DNA of 64,000 nucleotides from contig CAMFLR010000010.1 in NCBI GenBank assembly GCA_945957605.1, positions 124,001-188,000 on the forward strand, given 5' to 3'. Below the pieces are notes generated by a model. It saw only the letters and a list, made by a program, of their open reading frames with translations. It made no database searches and had not been told where the DNA came from. Position numbers and translations under genes: made by a program. Positions 34,483-43,350 of this stretch are shown piece by piece (position 1 is the stretch's first letter; each line of letters opens with the position of its first letter). This DNA is from an uncultured Isosphaeraceae bacterium (GTDB lineage: Bacteria; Planctomycetota; Planctomycetia; Isosphaerales; Isosphaeraceae).

Positions 34483-35112
34483 ATGAGCGACTCATACAAG
34501 GTCGATATGCGGAAACTCACGTTTCGCGAAGCCTGGCGCTGGGGTGGTCTGCCACACGTGATCTCGCTTGGTATTTTGAAACTCTCGGGCGCGGAACGCT
34601 ATGGATCGAACCTCGTTCCTGGAACCACCGGCATCATCCGCGTCGATCCCAAATCCGTGCTCGAGCGGCAACATACTCTCATGAGTCCAATTCTTTCTGA
34701 ATTGCGGCAAGAGGGTTTCGATGTTGCCTTCTGGTATCGCGTGGACACCATCCCCGTGGAAAAATCCGTTGCGGTTTCTACGCTGAATCGGTCAAAAGAC
34801 ACGATGGCGAATGTGATCTATGCCAATTCGGGCAAAAGCGAACAGGCGTCTTTTGGCCTCATCAGCACTGCCGGTGATGGCAGTTATCTCAGCACGAACA
34901 ACGTGCGAAACACGTTCAACCCAGCGCCTCAGTTCAAAGTCGTTCGTTTGTTGAATTCATCGGTCAGCAAGATCGTCGAGACCCACCAGAAACGCGTTGC
35001 CGAAATGTTCCCGCCGGCCGTTCCCATTCCCAATCCGGAAACCCTGATCGTCGAGCTGCAGCGCATCACAAAGGATGAAAACATCCGGCGCGGCTTGTAT
35101 GTTCCGGCATGA
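34483..35112 (+). CDS. Hypothetical protein, 209 aa
   Basis: Soluble, starts MSDSYKVDMRKLTFREAWRWGGLP (start chosen for spacing; MRKLTF is an alternative). It has a hydrophobic helix HVISLGILKLSG, then mixed alpha/beta sequence: FWYRVDTIPVEKSVAVSTLN, YSTLNNVRNTFNPAPQFKVV, and a C-terminal helix VETHQKRVAEM. No family recognised. It lies 44 bp after the VOC gene on the same strand. Confidence 0.6.
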   Translation: MSDSYKVDMRKLTFREAWRWGGLPHVISLGILKLSGAERYGSNLVPGTTGIIRVDPKSVLERQHTLMSPILSELRQEGFDVAFWYRVDTIPVEKSVAVSTLNRSKDTMANVIYANSGKSEQASFGLISTAGDGSYLSTNNVRNTFNPAPQFKVVRLLNSSVSKIVETHQKRVAEMFPPAVPIPNPETLIVELQRITKDENIRRGLYVPA

Positions 35113-35255
35113 GAATGAGCAACTTGTGTCATCGCCGAGCGCGCAATACGATCGGTCGTTGACCTGACTATCTGGTCATGCGATCATCACGTGCAGAGTG
35201 AGCGCCGCTGTTTTCTGCCTGAAGCGAAGATCGTTCGAGGACCGGAGACCTGCAC

Positions 35256-35723
35256 GTGTCGATCCTGGTTGATTGCCCGTACTGCAAGACGCGTGTTTTG
35301 CCTCTGGCCGACCGCCGCTGTCCTGCGTGTTTGAAGAGCGTCGACGCGACGGCCGAACAGATCGAGCGCGATCGCGCTGAAGAGGCGGCGTATCGCGCTG
35401 CGGCCGAACAAGTTCACCTGGGGGCGAATCCTGTGCGCGTGCAGGCGCAACTCGCGCGGCAGGGGCTTGATGCGAGGCAGGCTGCTACGTTTGTGAACGA
35501 TCTCGAGCAGACCAAACTACGAGCCAGGCGCGATATCGCGCAGAAGAAAATGGTTGTCGGTGCCCTCTGGTTCTTTAGCGGCATCATGGCAACGTTCGTT
35601 TCCTACCAGTCTGCGTGGTTTCTCGGAGGTGGCGTTTTCATTATTTCGTGGGGCACAATCATTTTTGGTGCTGTTCAGTTCTTCCGCGGCCTGAGCGAAC
35701 TACCACAACAGCAGCAGTATTGA
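35256..35723 (+). CDS. Zinc-ribbon membrane protein
   Basis: 155 residues from a GTG (MSILVDCPYCKTRVLPLADRR). An N-terminal zinc ribbon (CPYC...CPAC at 7-10 and 22-25) is followed by an acidic helix (TAEQIERDRAEEAAYRAAAEQ), a short repeat-like part (GANPVRVQAQLARQGLDARQAATFVNDL) and two membrane helices at about 105-145. The GxxxxxxxxxLxxxGLxxxxA pattern is common in zinc-ribbon membrane proteins of planctomycetes. Function unknown. Confidence 0.75.
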   Translation: MSILVDCPYCKTRVLPLADRRCPACLKSVDATAEQIERDRAEEAAYRAAAEQVHLGANPVRVQAQLARQGLDARQAATFVNDLEQTKLRARRDIAQKKMVVGALWFFSGIMATFVSYQSAWFLGGGVFIISWGTIIFGAVQFFRGLSELPQQQQY

Positions 35724-35805
35724 GCACACTTCCGCCAGCTCTTCGAATCAGTATGGGCATCGGCACACCATCATTAAACTACGACATGATGACGGGATCA
35801 TTCCG

Positions 35806-36339
35806 ATGGCGTACAAGTGCACAACGTGCGACAACTTTCACGAAGATCTCCCCGACATCGGAATTGATAGACCCGATCAATGGTGGGATGTCGCCGAGGA
35901 AGAGCGCGATCGCCGCATCGAATTAACATCGGATACGTGCATCATCGACGACGAATTCTACTTCATTCGCGGCGTGATCGAGATCCCTGTTCACGGTGAG
36001 GCTGAGCCTTTTGGTTTCGGCGTATGGGTTTCACAGAAACGCGAGAATTTCGAGAATTACGTAGTGCATTTTGACTCGGCCGAGATTGGCCCGTTCTTCG
36101 GCTGGCTTTGCACGCGGCTTGCATGCTATGCCGACGAGACAATGCACCTCAAAACTTTTGCATATTTTCGCGGGAATGGGTTGCGGCCCCTGATCAAACT
36201 GGAACCAACCGACCACCCGCTCGCCATCGATCAGCGCGAAGGGATTAGCCTTCAAAGAGCGTGGGACATCGTCCATCATTACATGCCGGAACCTTCGCAA
36301 GATCCGGACACCAGGGTTGACCATGATGCGAATCAGTGA
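35806..36339 (+). CDS. DUF2199 domain protein
   Basis: 177 residues: MAYKCTTCDNFHEDLPDIGIDRPDQWWDVAEEERDRRIELTSD..., FYFIRGVIEIPVHGEAEPFGFGVWVSQ. The CxxC, the 'DLPD...RPD.Ww' and 'R...L.sD.C.i' blocks and the VWVS motif match DUF2199, a small family of unknown function. Its C-terminal 17 nt overlap the next gene, so the two are probably co-translated. Confidence 0.85.
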   Translation: MAYKCTTCDNFHEDLPDIGIDRPDQWWDVAEEERDRRIELTSDTCIIDDEFYFIRGVIEIPVHGEAEPFGFGVWVSQKRENFENYVVHFDSAEIGPFFGWLCTRLACYADETMHLKTFAYFRGNGLRPLIKLEPTDHPLAIDQREGISLQRAWDIVHHYMPEPSQDPDTRVDHDANQ

Positions 36340-36808
36340 AGAACCGCTCGCCGAAAGTATTGCCGGCAACCTCGCCGGTGCGGCTGAAGAAGGGGCTGAA
36401 CTTCTCAGCGTGCCGATCGACACCGAGCCGCTGAAGATCATTGAAAGCCTCAACGAATTCGTCGCAAATCCGCCGAAGCGCCGCAGTAAGAAGGTCGACA
36501 ATTGGGGCGACCGCGCCTTGCCGCTCGGTGCCCTTTGGGGCGCACAAATGCAGCGCCAGTTCGGTTGGGAATGGGCCAGCGTGATTCATCACGACCACAA
36601 CGATGCCAAGTTCATTAGCGTTTTCGACCAAACTCGATCGCTGGGAATCTATCCGTTTCACTACATTTTTGGATGTCTGGAAAACAACGTCTACCCGACA
36701 ATTCTGCTCGCCTTCAACATGCTCGTGGCCGGCAAGATTCCCGATCAGCCTGCACAAGGGTTCATGAACTTGATGGACGGCGTACAGCACATCGTTCCGC
36801 CGCGATAA
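36323..36808 (+). CDS. Hypothetical protein, 161 aa
   Basis: Starts MMRISEEPLAESIAGNLA inside the end of the DUF2199 gene (17-nt overlap). It is mostly alpha/beta: EGAELLSVPIDTEPLKIIESLNEFV, WASVIHHDHNDAKFISVFDQTRSLGIYPFHYIFGC, ending DGVQHIVPPR. Soluble, with a His-rich stretch (IHHDHND). Two ATGs in a row (36323 and 36326) make the exact start uncertain. No family recognised. Confidence 0.7.
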   Translation: MMRISEEPLAESIAGNLAGAAEEGAELLSVPIDTEPLKIIESLNEFVANPPKRRSKKVDNWGDRALPLGALWGAQMQRQFGWEWASVIHHDHNDAKFISVFDQTRSLGIYPFHYIFGCLENNVYPTILLAFNMLVAGKIPDQPAQGFMNLMDGVQHIVPPR

Positions 36809-36897
36809 TCGCGCGAACCTGTTTTCATCACCGCGCCTCTTGCTGTCATGAGTGTTCGTTTTGAGAATGCCCGAGCACTCATGCGCGAGGAGGCGTT

Positions 36898-37299
36898 ATG
36901 TGTCGCTACGGCTGCTACGGTCCATATAAAGATCACTTCGCGTGTTTCTCCTGTCGGAAGGCTTTCAAGCGATTCAGCTTCTTCGAGTGGCCCAAGCACC
37001 TCCGGCCGGAATCTGCCGAGAATTTCGTCGCCCCATGTCCTGACTGCGGCGCAGCGATGGCTAACATGGGCCTCGATTTCAAGGCACCACGACGAGCCGA
37101 CATTGAACACTGGCAAGTTGTTGCTCATCTCTTTCAGCGTGGATTCAAATACTCGTCGTGCGGCTGTAGCGGACCAGGTTACCGACCATCGCGATGGTCT
37201 GAAGTGGCCGCATTTCTCAGTGCGCAAGCAAGGCCGTCGCCTGGAGAGTTGCTCGCGAACCGATTCGCGGCATCACGCAGCGATGGGCATCGAGCATGA
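36898..37299 (+). CDS. Small zinc-binding protein (MCRYGCYGPY family)
   Basis: 133 residues starting MCRYGCYGPYKDHFACFSCRKAFKRFSF. The pattern 'YGPYK.HFaCF.CRKaFK' with later CPDCGA, NMGLDFKAPRR and CGCSGPGYRP matches an unnamed family I know from many bacteria, presumably a structural zinc site (Cys17/20, Cys44/47 region). Function unknown. The next gene starts with a 4-nt overlap (ATGA). Confidence 0.8.
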   Translation: MCRYGCYGPYKDHFACFSCRKAFKRFSFFEWPKHLRPESAENFVAPCPDCGAAMANMGLDFKAPRRADIEHWQVVAHLFQRGFKYSSCGCSGPGYRPSRWSEVAAFLSAQARPSPGELLANRFAASRSDGHRA

Positions 37300-37892
37300 T
37301 TCAAGGGTCGAGCGGAATGTGGCACGCGCAGACGATTAACAGAATTCGAACGACGCTTTGCGATGTCTTCGCTCAACTCGACGCCTGGTTCGAGCAGGGG
37401 CCGGCGATGCGGCAAATCCGGCCCGTATCGGGCGGTTGGTCAATTGACGAAGTGCTGGAGCACGTAACGCTGACAAACCATTTTTTGATGCTCACCCTGC
37501 GCAAGTGGGCTGAGATTGCCGAGCATCGCGCGAGTCGCGGTGACCAACCGCTCGGCGATGAGAGCGATCTCGATCGCATCGAAATCATCGGCGAACGTGG
37601 GAGCTTCGGCTGGGAGCGTCCCGAGCATATGGAGCCGACCGGAACTCCCGCAAACGAAGTGCGAACCACGCTTCAGAGCCAGCTTGATGAGTGTCTGATT
37701 TTGCTTCAGCGACTTGAAAACGGTCGCGGCGCGCTTTGTCAGATCACGATGACGGTGAATGATCTCGGCAAGATCGATCTTTACCAGTGGCTCTATTTTC
37801 TGGTCCAGCATGCGCGACGGCATCTCCAGCAGATCGCGGCAATCTATGATAAAACAAGTGTCGACGCCAAGCAGATCGTGGTCCCATCTTAG
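37296..37892 (+). CDS. DinB-family protein
   Basis: 198 residues, overlapping the previous gene by 4 nt. It has the four-helix-bundle pattern of DinB/YfiT proteins: GWSIDEVLEHVTLTNHFLM (first helix pair with a His), ...LVQHARRHLQQIAAIY (last helix with the metal-binding His). DinB proteins bind a metal through three histidines and include thiol S-transferases (mycothiol, bacillithiol). The exact activity is unknown. It and the zinc-binding gene before it form a small operon. Confidence 0.8.
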   Translation: MIQGSSGMWHAQTINRIRTTLCDVFAQLDAWFEQGPAMRQIRPVSGGWSIDEVLEHVTLTNHFLMLTLRKWAEIAEHRASRGDQPLGDESDLDRIEIIGERGSFGWERPEHMEPTGTPANEVRTTLQSQLDECLILLQRLENGRGALCQITMTVNDLGKIDLYQWLYFLVQHARRHLQQIAAIYDKTSVDAKQIVVPS

Positions 37893-37919
37893 TGACCAAA
37901 CTCATTTGGGGCGAGTGTC

Positions 37920-38615
37920 ATGTCACTCAATGCAAAGGCGATTAAGCGTCTTGCTCGGCTAGGGTACAAGAGCGAGGCCGACTTGTACCCCTGGCTGAAA
38001 ATATGGCACTTCGACGGTGAGACATGCTTCTGGAGTTTTCTCGAGTCGACGGAAGGAGCGGCCGAGGAATACCGCCTTTGGTTCCCACGCCTCAAGGCAT
38101 TTGAAGCCGAGTGCCGGCGTGTATCGCCGGTTCCGGCTATGGCCGACTTTTCTAGCGCAGAGCGTGCTCAGTACCAAATTCTGCTCACGAGATTGCGCGA
38201 GTACGCCAGTTCGAGAGAAGGGCGTTTTTTACTCACGGAAAGCCGACATAGAACACTCATTTTGTCGCTACCTCGCTTCGGCCTGGCTGCGCCGTACGCG
38301 GTGATGGATCGTTCAAAGGTTGCGGTTTTAGAGGAGACGGAATCTCAGCGCTGGGCCTATGACATCTACAAGACGAAATGCGAATTGTTTTCGTGGTATG
38401 AACACGCCTCGTGGTCGATTGGTGAAAAATCAGACCCCGATAAGTACGAGATAAGTGTCTGCGACGAGTATCCAATTCCACAAGGATCTGTTTACTGGTT
38501 CGAAACGTGGTGCTCTTTCGCCGGCGATCTTGCGGGTTCGATCGAATACAACCTTTGGAGTTGGAACGGAGAGTGCGCTCAATTCATCATTAATTATGCA
38601 CTTGATACGTTCTAG
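37920..38615 (+). CDS. Hypothetical protein, 231 aa
   Basis: Starts MSLNAKAIKRLARLGYKSEADLYPWLKIW. The sequence is rich in tryptophan and tyrosine, especially at the C-terminus (ISVCDEYPIPQGSVYWFETWCSF...IEYNLWSWNGECAQFIINYA). No signal peptide or membrane helix. It lies 27 bp after the DinB gene in the same direction. I do not recognise the family. Confidence 0.65.
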   Translation: MSLNAKAIKRLARLGYKSEADLYPWLKIWHFDGETCFWSFLESTEGAAEEYRLWFPRLKAFEAECRRVSPVPAMADFSSAERAQYQILLTRLREYASSREGRFLLTESRHRTLILSLPRFGLAAPYAVMDRSKVAVLEETESQRWAYDIYKTKCELFSWYEHASWSIGEKSDPDKYEISVCDEYPIPQGSVYWFETWCSFAGDLAGSIEYNLWSWNGECAQFIINYALDTF

Positions 38616-38700
38616 TCGCAGCTTAACGGAATTGGCTTGAGTCAGGATCTTCCGCATCGAAGTAAAAGGCGAACATTCATAGTCGCGGGAGGAGCAAACC

Positions 38701-39207
38701 ATGCCGGAAGACGCATCGCAAATCAATCTGTCTCGGGCTTTGAAGCTGAAAAACCGCGTCGTCCATCGGCTCTCACAACTTGATTCGCTCATTACTACAT
38801 ATAACAGCACGCAGGAAGATAACCAGGAGTATGATACGCGCGAGCTTTACAAAACGCGGACGAGTGTCGCGGCTTTTTTGACTGAGTTGAAGACGGCGAT
38901 CAATCTCGCCAATCAGCCGATCCAGAAAGTGATTTTTGAGCTGGCGGAATGCAAAGCGCTGATTGCGATGCTGAACAAGATCAACACGAAAAATGGCTCG
39001 AACCTGGAAGGTTATCCGGCGGTTCATGTGACTTATGTCGCGCAGATTCGGAAGTCGGAAATTGATCGCGAAGTCAAGCGAATCGAGCAGGAGATTGATC
39101 GGCTTCAGGATGAGCTGGATCGCTTCAATTACAAGACGCTGATCGCAATCGATCGCTCGGCGTTTCAGGATGAGGAGCCGAGTACGACTCCTCTGTACGA
39201 ACTATAA
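38701..39207 (+). CDS. Coiled-coil protein, DIP1984-like
   Basis: 168 residues, ATG preceded by GGGAGGAG. Heptad-rich helices run through most of it: LSRALKLKNRVVHRLSQLDSLI, TRTSVAAFLTELKTAINLAN, IDREVKRIEQEIDRLQDELDRF. Length and helix order recall the DIP1984/septicolysin-like group, whose function is not settled. The middle (LAECKALIAMLNKINTKNGSNLEG) fits that pattern. A structured RNA or DNA element follows 41 bp after its stop. Confidence 0.65.
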   Translation: MPEDASQINLSRALKLKNRVVHRLSQLDSLITTYNSTQEDNQEYDTRELYKTRTSVAAFLTELKTAINLANQPIQKVIFELAECKALIAMLNKINTKNGSNLEGYPAVHVTYVAQIRKSEIDREVKRIEQEIDRLQDELDRFNYKTLIAIDRSAFQDEEPSTTPLYEL

Positions 39208-39247
39208 ATCAGGCGCGGCGTTTGATGAGCGGCGGGTGTTGGCCCTT

Positions 39248-39308
39248 TGAGGCTGGGCGATCCACCGGGGATCGCCGCCGGCAAATCGCCGGTTGCGTGA
39301 CAGCCTCA
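39248..39308 (+). other. Three-way-junction structured element
   Basis: Outer stem TGAGGCTG (39248-39255) pairs with CAGCCTCA (39301-39308), all 8 bp. It encloses two hairpins: GGCGATCC-ACCGG-GGATCGCC (39256-39276) and CCGGC-AAATC-GCCGG (39278-39292). It is the most convincing RNA-like fold in the window outside repeats. It lies just after a gene and could be a terminator-like, ncRNA or REP-type element; no U-run follows. Confidence 0.65.
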
Positions 39309-39565
39309 TCCCCGTTCGTAACTGATCAAGAGCTGGATCTCGAATTCAAGACGCAAGATTCCCGCTCTGACTGGTTGATGAGCGATTCGACGGTTGAAAC
39401 CTTAGCCCTCAAGCCTCTTTCTGGCTTTGCACTCACGTTCTCGGGCGCCGCGCCTGTCCAATTTCTTTGAAGCGATTGCCGCTGACTCACCCGAATTGCG
39501 GCACTCAAGTTGCATCTGTCGATCGCTGCGAAACGCTCCAAATTCCGCGCGTTTACAGAACGATC
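39309..39565. other. Intergenic region, no gene seen
   Basis: About 257 bp between the structured element and the methyltransferase ATG. It shows no repeat, terminator or clear promoter. A longer methyltransferase reading frame could extend into it, but I find no start with a good ribosome-binding site earlier than 39566. Confidence 0.5.
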
Positions 39566-40357
39566 ATGGCCAAACTTCCCGCCTACGAGCCGATGCTTGC
39601 GGCCTATCACCGCGCGTTTGCGGCGGAGTTGCAGGGCATGATTGATAGCTTGCCGATTTCCACATCCGACAGCGTGCTCGACATGGCCTGCGGTGATGGT
39701 GCCTATAGCCGCTGGTTTGCCGAGCGAGCGCGACGCGTGACAGCCGTTGATGCCAATCGGGAATATGTCGAGCGTGCAAAGGCGGAAATCGCCGATGTCG
39801 AATTTCTCTGTGCGACTCTGGAGGATTTGCCGTTTGATGAGAACACCTTTGATGTTAGCTGGTGTGCTCAGAGCTTGTACAGCCTTCCCGATCCGGTTGA
39901 AGCTTTAAAGCGCATGGCTCGGGTGACGAAGCCGGGGGGAATTATCGCCGTTCTTGAAAATGATTCACTTCATCATGTTATTTTGCCATGGCCTGTGGAA
40001 ATCGAGTTCTCAGTGCGAGCGGTCGAGTTGCAACGTTTCGCCGAAAAGAACAGGGCGTTAACCAAGTTTTATATCGGTCGACAGTTGAAGTCCGTCTTTC
40101 GCGAGGCAGGGATCGCGGAAACCGAAGTACGCACGTTCGCCCACAATCGCGCTGCACCATTGAATGAAGATGAAACGACATTTTTCACGGAATACTTGAA
40201 GGGCTTGTCGCAGAAGTATGGCGAGGATCTCGACGAGCCGATTCGCCGCGCGTTCAAATCGATGACGAATCCGCGTTCAAAATCGTTCTTGCTGAACGAT
40301 CCCGACCTCACCATTACCTGCCTCGATTGCCTTGCCTGGGGCCGCGTGGCGTCGTGA
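39566..40357 (+). CDS. Class I SAM methyltransferase
   Basis: 263 residues from MAKLPAYEPM. Motif I is VLDMACGDGAYSRWFAERA, followed by TAVDANREYVERAKAEIADVEF, and the later LEDLPFDENTFDVSWCAQSLYSLPDPVEALKRMARVTKPGG matches Methyltransf_11. It probably methylates a small molecule; the substrate is unknown. Downstream (159 bp) on the same strand is rfbB. Confidence 0.88.
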   Translation: MAKLPAYEPMLAAYHRAFAAELQGMIDSLPISTSDSVLDMACGDGAYSRWFAERARRVTAVDANREYVERAKAEIADVEFLCATLEDLPFDENTFDVSWCAQSLYSLPDPVEALKRMARVTKPGGIIAVLENDSLHHVILPWPVEIEFSVRAVELQRFAEKNRALTKFYIGRQLKSVFREAGIAETEVRTFAHNRAAPLNEDETTFFTEYLKGLSQKYGEDLDEPIRRAFKSMTNPRSKSFLLNDPDLTITCLDCLAWGRVAS

Positions 40358-40516
40358 AGGATGAACTCCATAACGCCTCAAATTGCCTCATCCCCTCAGA
40401 TAGCCTAACGGCACAAAGGTCGTCTTGCTCGATAAGGGCGAGTGGGCTAGGGTTTGAAGCTGGATAAGAACGGACGGACACGGCCAACGTTGCCGATTGC
40501 ACAGGGATATCGTGCT

Positions 40517-41509
40517 ATGAAACGGATTCTCGTCACGGGTGGGTGTGGGTTCATCGGCTCGAATTACGTCCGCATGAAACTGGAAACCGACCCGAACGTG
40601 GCGATCACGAATCTCGATGCCCTCACCTACGCCGGCAATCCCGATAACCTCGCCGACCTCGCGAATCACCCGCGATACAAGTTCGTCAAAGGGGACGTCG
40701 CCGACGGTCCGTTCGTCCGCGACCTCGCGGGCGAAGGATTTTTTGACGCCATCGTTCACTTCGCGGCCGAAAGCCATGTCGATCGGTCGATCGGCGATGC
40801 ACTTCCTTTTCTGCGAACCAACGTGATCGGCACGCAATGCCTGCTTGACGCCGCTCGCGCTGCGAAAGTCCCACGTTTCGTGCAGGTTTCGACCGACGAG
40901 GTTTACGGCACGCTCAGCCCGACCGATCCGCCTTTCACCGAAACAACTCCGCTTGCACCCAATAGTCCCTACGCTGCGAGCAAGGCTAGCGCCGACCTTC
41001 TCGTACGAGCCGCCCATCACACGCACGGGATGGAAACGATCATCACCCGCTGCTCGAATAACTATGGCGCTTACCAGTTTCCCGAGAAGCTGATCCCGCT
41101 GTTTGTAACGAATGCCTTCGCCGATATCCCGCTGCCAGTCTACGGCGACGGCAAGCAGGTGCGCGACTGGATCCACGTGCTTGATCACTGCCGAGGCGTC
41201 GATCTGGCGCTTCAGAAGGGGAAACCGGGCGCAATTTACAACTTCGGCGGCCGGAGCGAGCGGTTTAATATTGATGTCACGCACCTTGTTCTCAAGCTCA
41301 CCGGCAAGCCAGAAAGCCTGATTCGCCACGTTACCGATCGCCCGGGACACGATCGCCGTTATGCCGTTGAGTGCGAATTCGCCGAGAAGGAGCTGGGTTG
41401 GCGGCCGACGGTGACGTTTGAGGAAGGGCTCGCGGAGACGGTTGCGTGGTATCGCGACAACGCGAGCTGGATCGATCGCGTGCGAACGGGGGCTTATCGG
41501 CTTAGTTAG
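40517..41509 (+). CDS. rfbB: dTDP-glucose 4,6-dehydratase
   Basis: Converts dTDP-glucose to dTDP-4-keto-6-deoxyglucose, a precursor of rhamnose and other deoxysugars. 330 residues from MKRILVTGGCGFIGSN. It has the NAD-binding TGGCGFIGSNY, catalytic triad parts STDEVYG and YAASKA, and HFAAESHVDRSI, the family signature. No rfbA, rfbC or rfbD is here. Later genes include a rhamnulokinase, but biosynthesis and breakdown need not be linked. Confidence 0.95.
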   Translation: MKRILVTGGCGFIGSNYVRMKLETDPNVAITNLDALTYAGNPDNLADLANHPRYKFVKGDVADGPFVRDLAGEGFFDAIVHFAAESHVDRSIGDALPFLRTNVIGTQCLLDAARAAKVPRFVQVSTDEVYGTLSPTDPPFTETTPLAPNSPYAASKASADLLVRAAHHTHGMETIITRCSNNYGAYQFPEKLIPLFVTNAFADIPLPVYGDGKQVRDWIHVLDHCRGVDLALQKGKPGAIYNFGGRSERFNIDVTHLVLKLTGKPESLIRHVTDRPGHDRRYAVECEFAEKELGWRPTVTFEEGLAETVAWYRDNASWIDRVRTGAYRLS

Positions 41510-41635
41510 ACTAAAGAATGAACGGATCAGTGGCTGTGCGGCTTGAGTCTCTGGCGCTGCGGCTCTACAATCATTGTTAGATATTTGCCCGACCAGTCTT
41601 TGGTTGGGGGGTCGACACGCTCAGGAGACAATGCC

Positions 41636-42496
41636 GTGGCCGCATGGACTGACCCGACACTGGTCGACCAGCGCGATCGTTTACTCTCAGCCTTGCGCGG
41701 TTTCGGCCGGGTTGCCGTCGCGTATTCCGGCGGTGTCGATAGCGCCGTTGTCGCAAAAGCGGCGCACGAGGCCCTCGGCGAAAATGCCGTGGCCGTCACG
41801 GCGGTGTCTGACAGTCTGGCCAGCGGTGAGCTTGAAGAGGCGACGGCTCTCGCCAAGCGCATCGGCATTGCACACCGGATCATTCGGACCGAAGAATTTG
41901 CCGATCCGAACTATCTCCGCAATAATCCCGACCGTTGTTATTTTTGCAAAAGTGAGCTTTACGGCCGGCTTTCGGGGATGCTCAACATCCTGGAAGTCGA
42001 GACGATCGTCTCGGGCGCGAACATGGACGACGCCGGCGATCACCGTCCCGGCATGCGTGCGGCGAGCGAGAAGGGTGTGCGGCATCCCCTTCAGGAATGC
42101 GGACTTACGAAGGACGATGTCCGCAACCTGGCGCGCGAGTGGGATCTTCCCACCTGGGACAAACCCGCCACTCCGTGCCTCTCGAGCCGGATTGCCTACG
42201 GCGAGGAAGTGACGCCTGAGCGTGTCAAAATGATCGACGCGGCGGAAGCATGGCTCCGGCAGCGCGGGTTGAAACTTTTACGCGTCCGGTATCACAAAGG
42301 CGATCTCGCCCGTATAGAAGTGCCGGTTGAAGAATTGCCGGCGCTCGCGGGACCGACGGTTCGAGCCGAGTTGATCCCGGCATTCCGGGCTCTTGGGTTC
42401 AAATTCGTGACGCTCGACCTCGAAGGGTTCCGGTCGGGCAGTCTGAATTCGTTGATTCCGCTCGATTTGCTCCGCACGAATCCGGTTAAGGTTTGA
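41636..42496 (+). CDS. larE: ATP-dependent sacrificial sulfur transferase LarE
   Basis: Adds sulfur to the nicotinic-acid-derived precursor of the nickel pincer cofactor, giving up a cysteine sulfur in the best-known LarE. Start GTG at 41636 fits TCAGGAGACAATGCC spacing, giving 286 residues. The PP-loop is AYSGGVDS (29-36); the conserved sacrificial cysteine is C181 in PCLSSRI (L. plantarum Cys176). The RCYFCK motif is also present. It likely serves the LarA-like enzyme at 673-1956. Confidence 0.93.
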   Translation: MAAWTDPTLVDQRDRLLSALRGFGRVAVAYSGGVDSAVVAKAAHEALGENAVAVTAVSDSLASGELEEATALAKRIGIAHRIIRTEEFADPNYLRNNPDRCYFCKSELYGRLSGMLNILEVETIVSGANMDDAGDHRPGMRAASEKGVRHPLQECGLTKDDVRNLAREWDLPTWDKPATPCLSSRIAYGEEVTPERVKMIDAAEAWLRQRGLKLLRVRYHKGDLARIEVPVEELPALAGPTVRAELIPAFRALGFKFVTLDLEGFRSGSLNSLIPLDLLRTNPVKV

Positions 42497-42567
42497 CCGG
42501 CTCGTTCGTGTAGTAAGATAGCAGTATTCCCCCCACCTCTCCCAAAAAATCCAACCACGGTATTCGC

Positions 42568-43089
42568 ATGCCTCGGGCGACCTGTCGGTGCGGCCAACCG
42601 CTAAACCTCCCAGACGACGGAAACGACCGCATCATTTGCCCGAAGTGTGGCGCGAAGGTGCGAGTCCGTCGCCCGAACTCGCTCATGAGCGCGACGGTCG
42701 AGGACGGATTCATCCGCTTTAGCTGCCCATGCGGCCGTCGGCTAAAGGTCTCAGCGGCCCCCGGAGTGAAGCCGTCGCACGGCAAATGCCCCGATTGCGG
42801 CCGAGTCGTCCCAGTTCCCGACTCTGGTGTACCGCGCGACGTCGAAGCCCCCACCGAAGAGATGGCACAGGCAGACGTTCAGCGCGTGGCCGAATGGTCC
42901 AAGCGCTACGTGAATACGCCGGCACCAGCGTCAACGATCGGCTCGGGTGTTCCCAAGGCCGAACCGGTGGCTGACAAGACGGTGTGGACGTCTGAGGCGG
43001 GGCTGCGCGTTTGCCCGGGATGCGGGCGACCTGTGCACCTGGGGGCGTCGGTTTGCCGCGGGTGTGGGAGTGCGGTGCCGAAGCGGTAA
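42568..43089 (+). CDS. Zinc-ribbon-rich protein
   Basis: 173 residues with three or four Cys-x2-Cys ribbon units: CRCGQPL and CPKCGAK; CPCGRRL and CPDCGR; and a C-terminal CPGCGRP...CRGCGS. A proline/serine linker lies at about 115-140. It is soluble and likely a scaffold or nucleic-acid/protein-binding protein, as with many planctomycete multi-ribbon proteins. The stop is followed by a type D hairpin element. Confidence 0.75.
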   Translation: MPRATCRCGQPLNLPDDGNDRIICPKCGAKVRVRRPNSLMSATVEDGFIRFSCPCGRRLKVSAAPGVKPSHGKCPDCGRVVPVPDSGVPRDVEAPTEEMAQADVQRVAEWSKRYVNTPAPASTIGSGVPKAEPVADKTVWTSEAGLRVCPGCGRPVHLGASVCRGCGSAVPKR

Positions 43090-43149
43090 ATGAGGGCCGG
43101 GTGCTATGCTTCCGCGGAACGCGTAAGCATGCGAGTTTCTGTAGACTTG

Positions 43150-43224
43150 GCGGGAATGCTTGGGGCAGAATGCCCCAGAGGCTTGGCGATCCTTCCAAAC
43201 TGGGGCATTCTACCGCAGCCACCC
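43150..43224. repeat. Composite hairpin element, type D (D1)
   Basis: Left: TGGGGCA-GAA-TGCCCCA hairpin. About 25 bp later the right half reads AACTGGGGCATTCTACCGCAGCCACCC, complementary to the start of the left half. Ends in GCCACCC, the same outer motif as types A-C. It lies between the zinc-ribbon gene and the next membrane protein; another copy is at 49407. Confidence 0.8.
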
Positions 43225-43350
43225 GTCGTGGCGCTTTGCGAGTTGCACACCCTTGGCCCACAGGCCGGATGCGCGTTCGTCTCGAATTTTAAGGCCCGTT
43301 GGAAATGGGCTGACCCTTCGAAAAACAACTCATCGCCCAAAGAGCATCCC

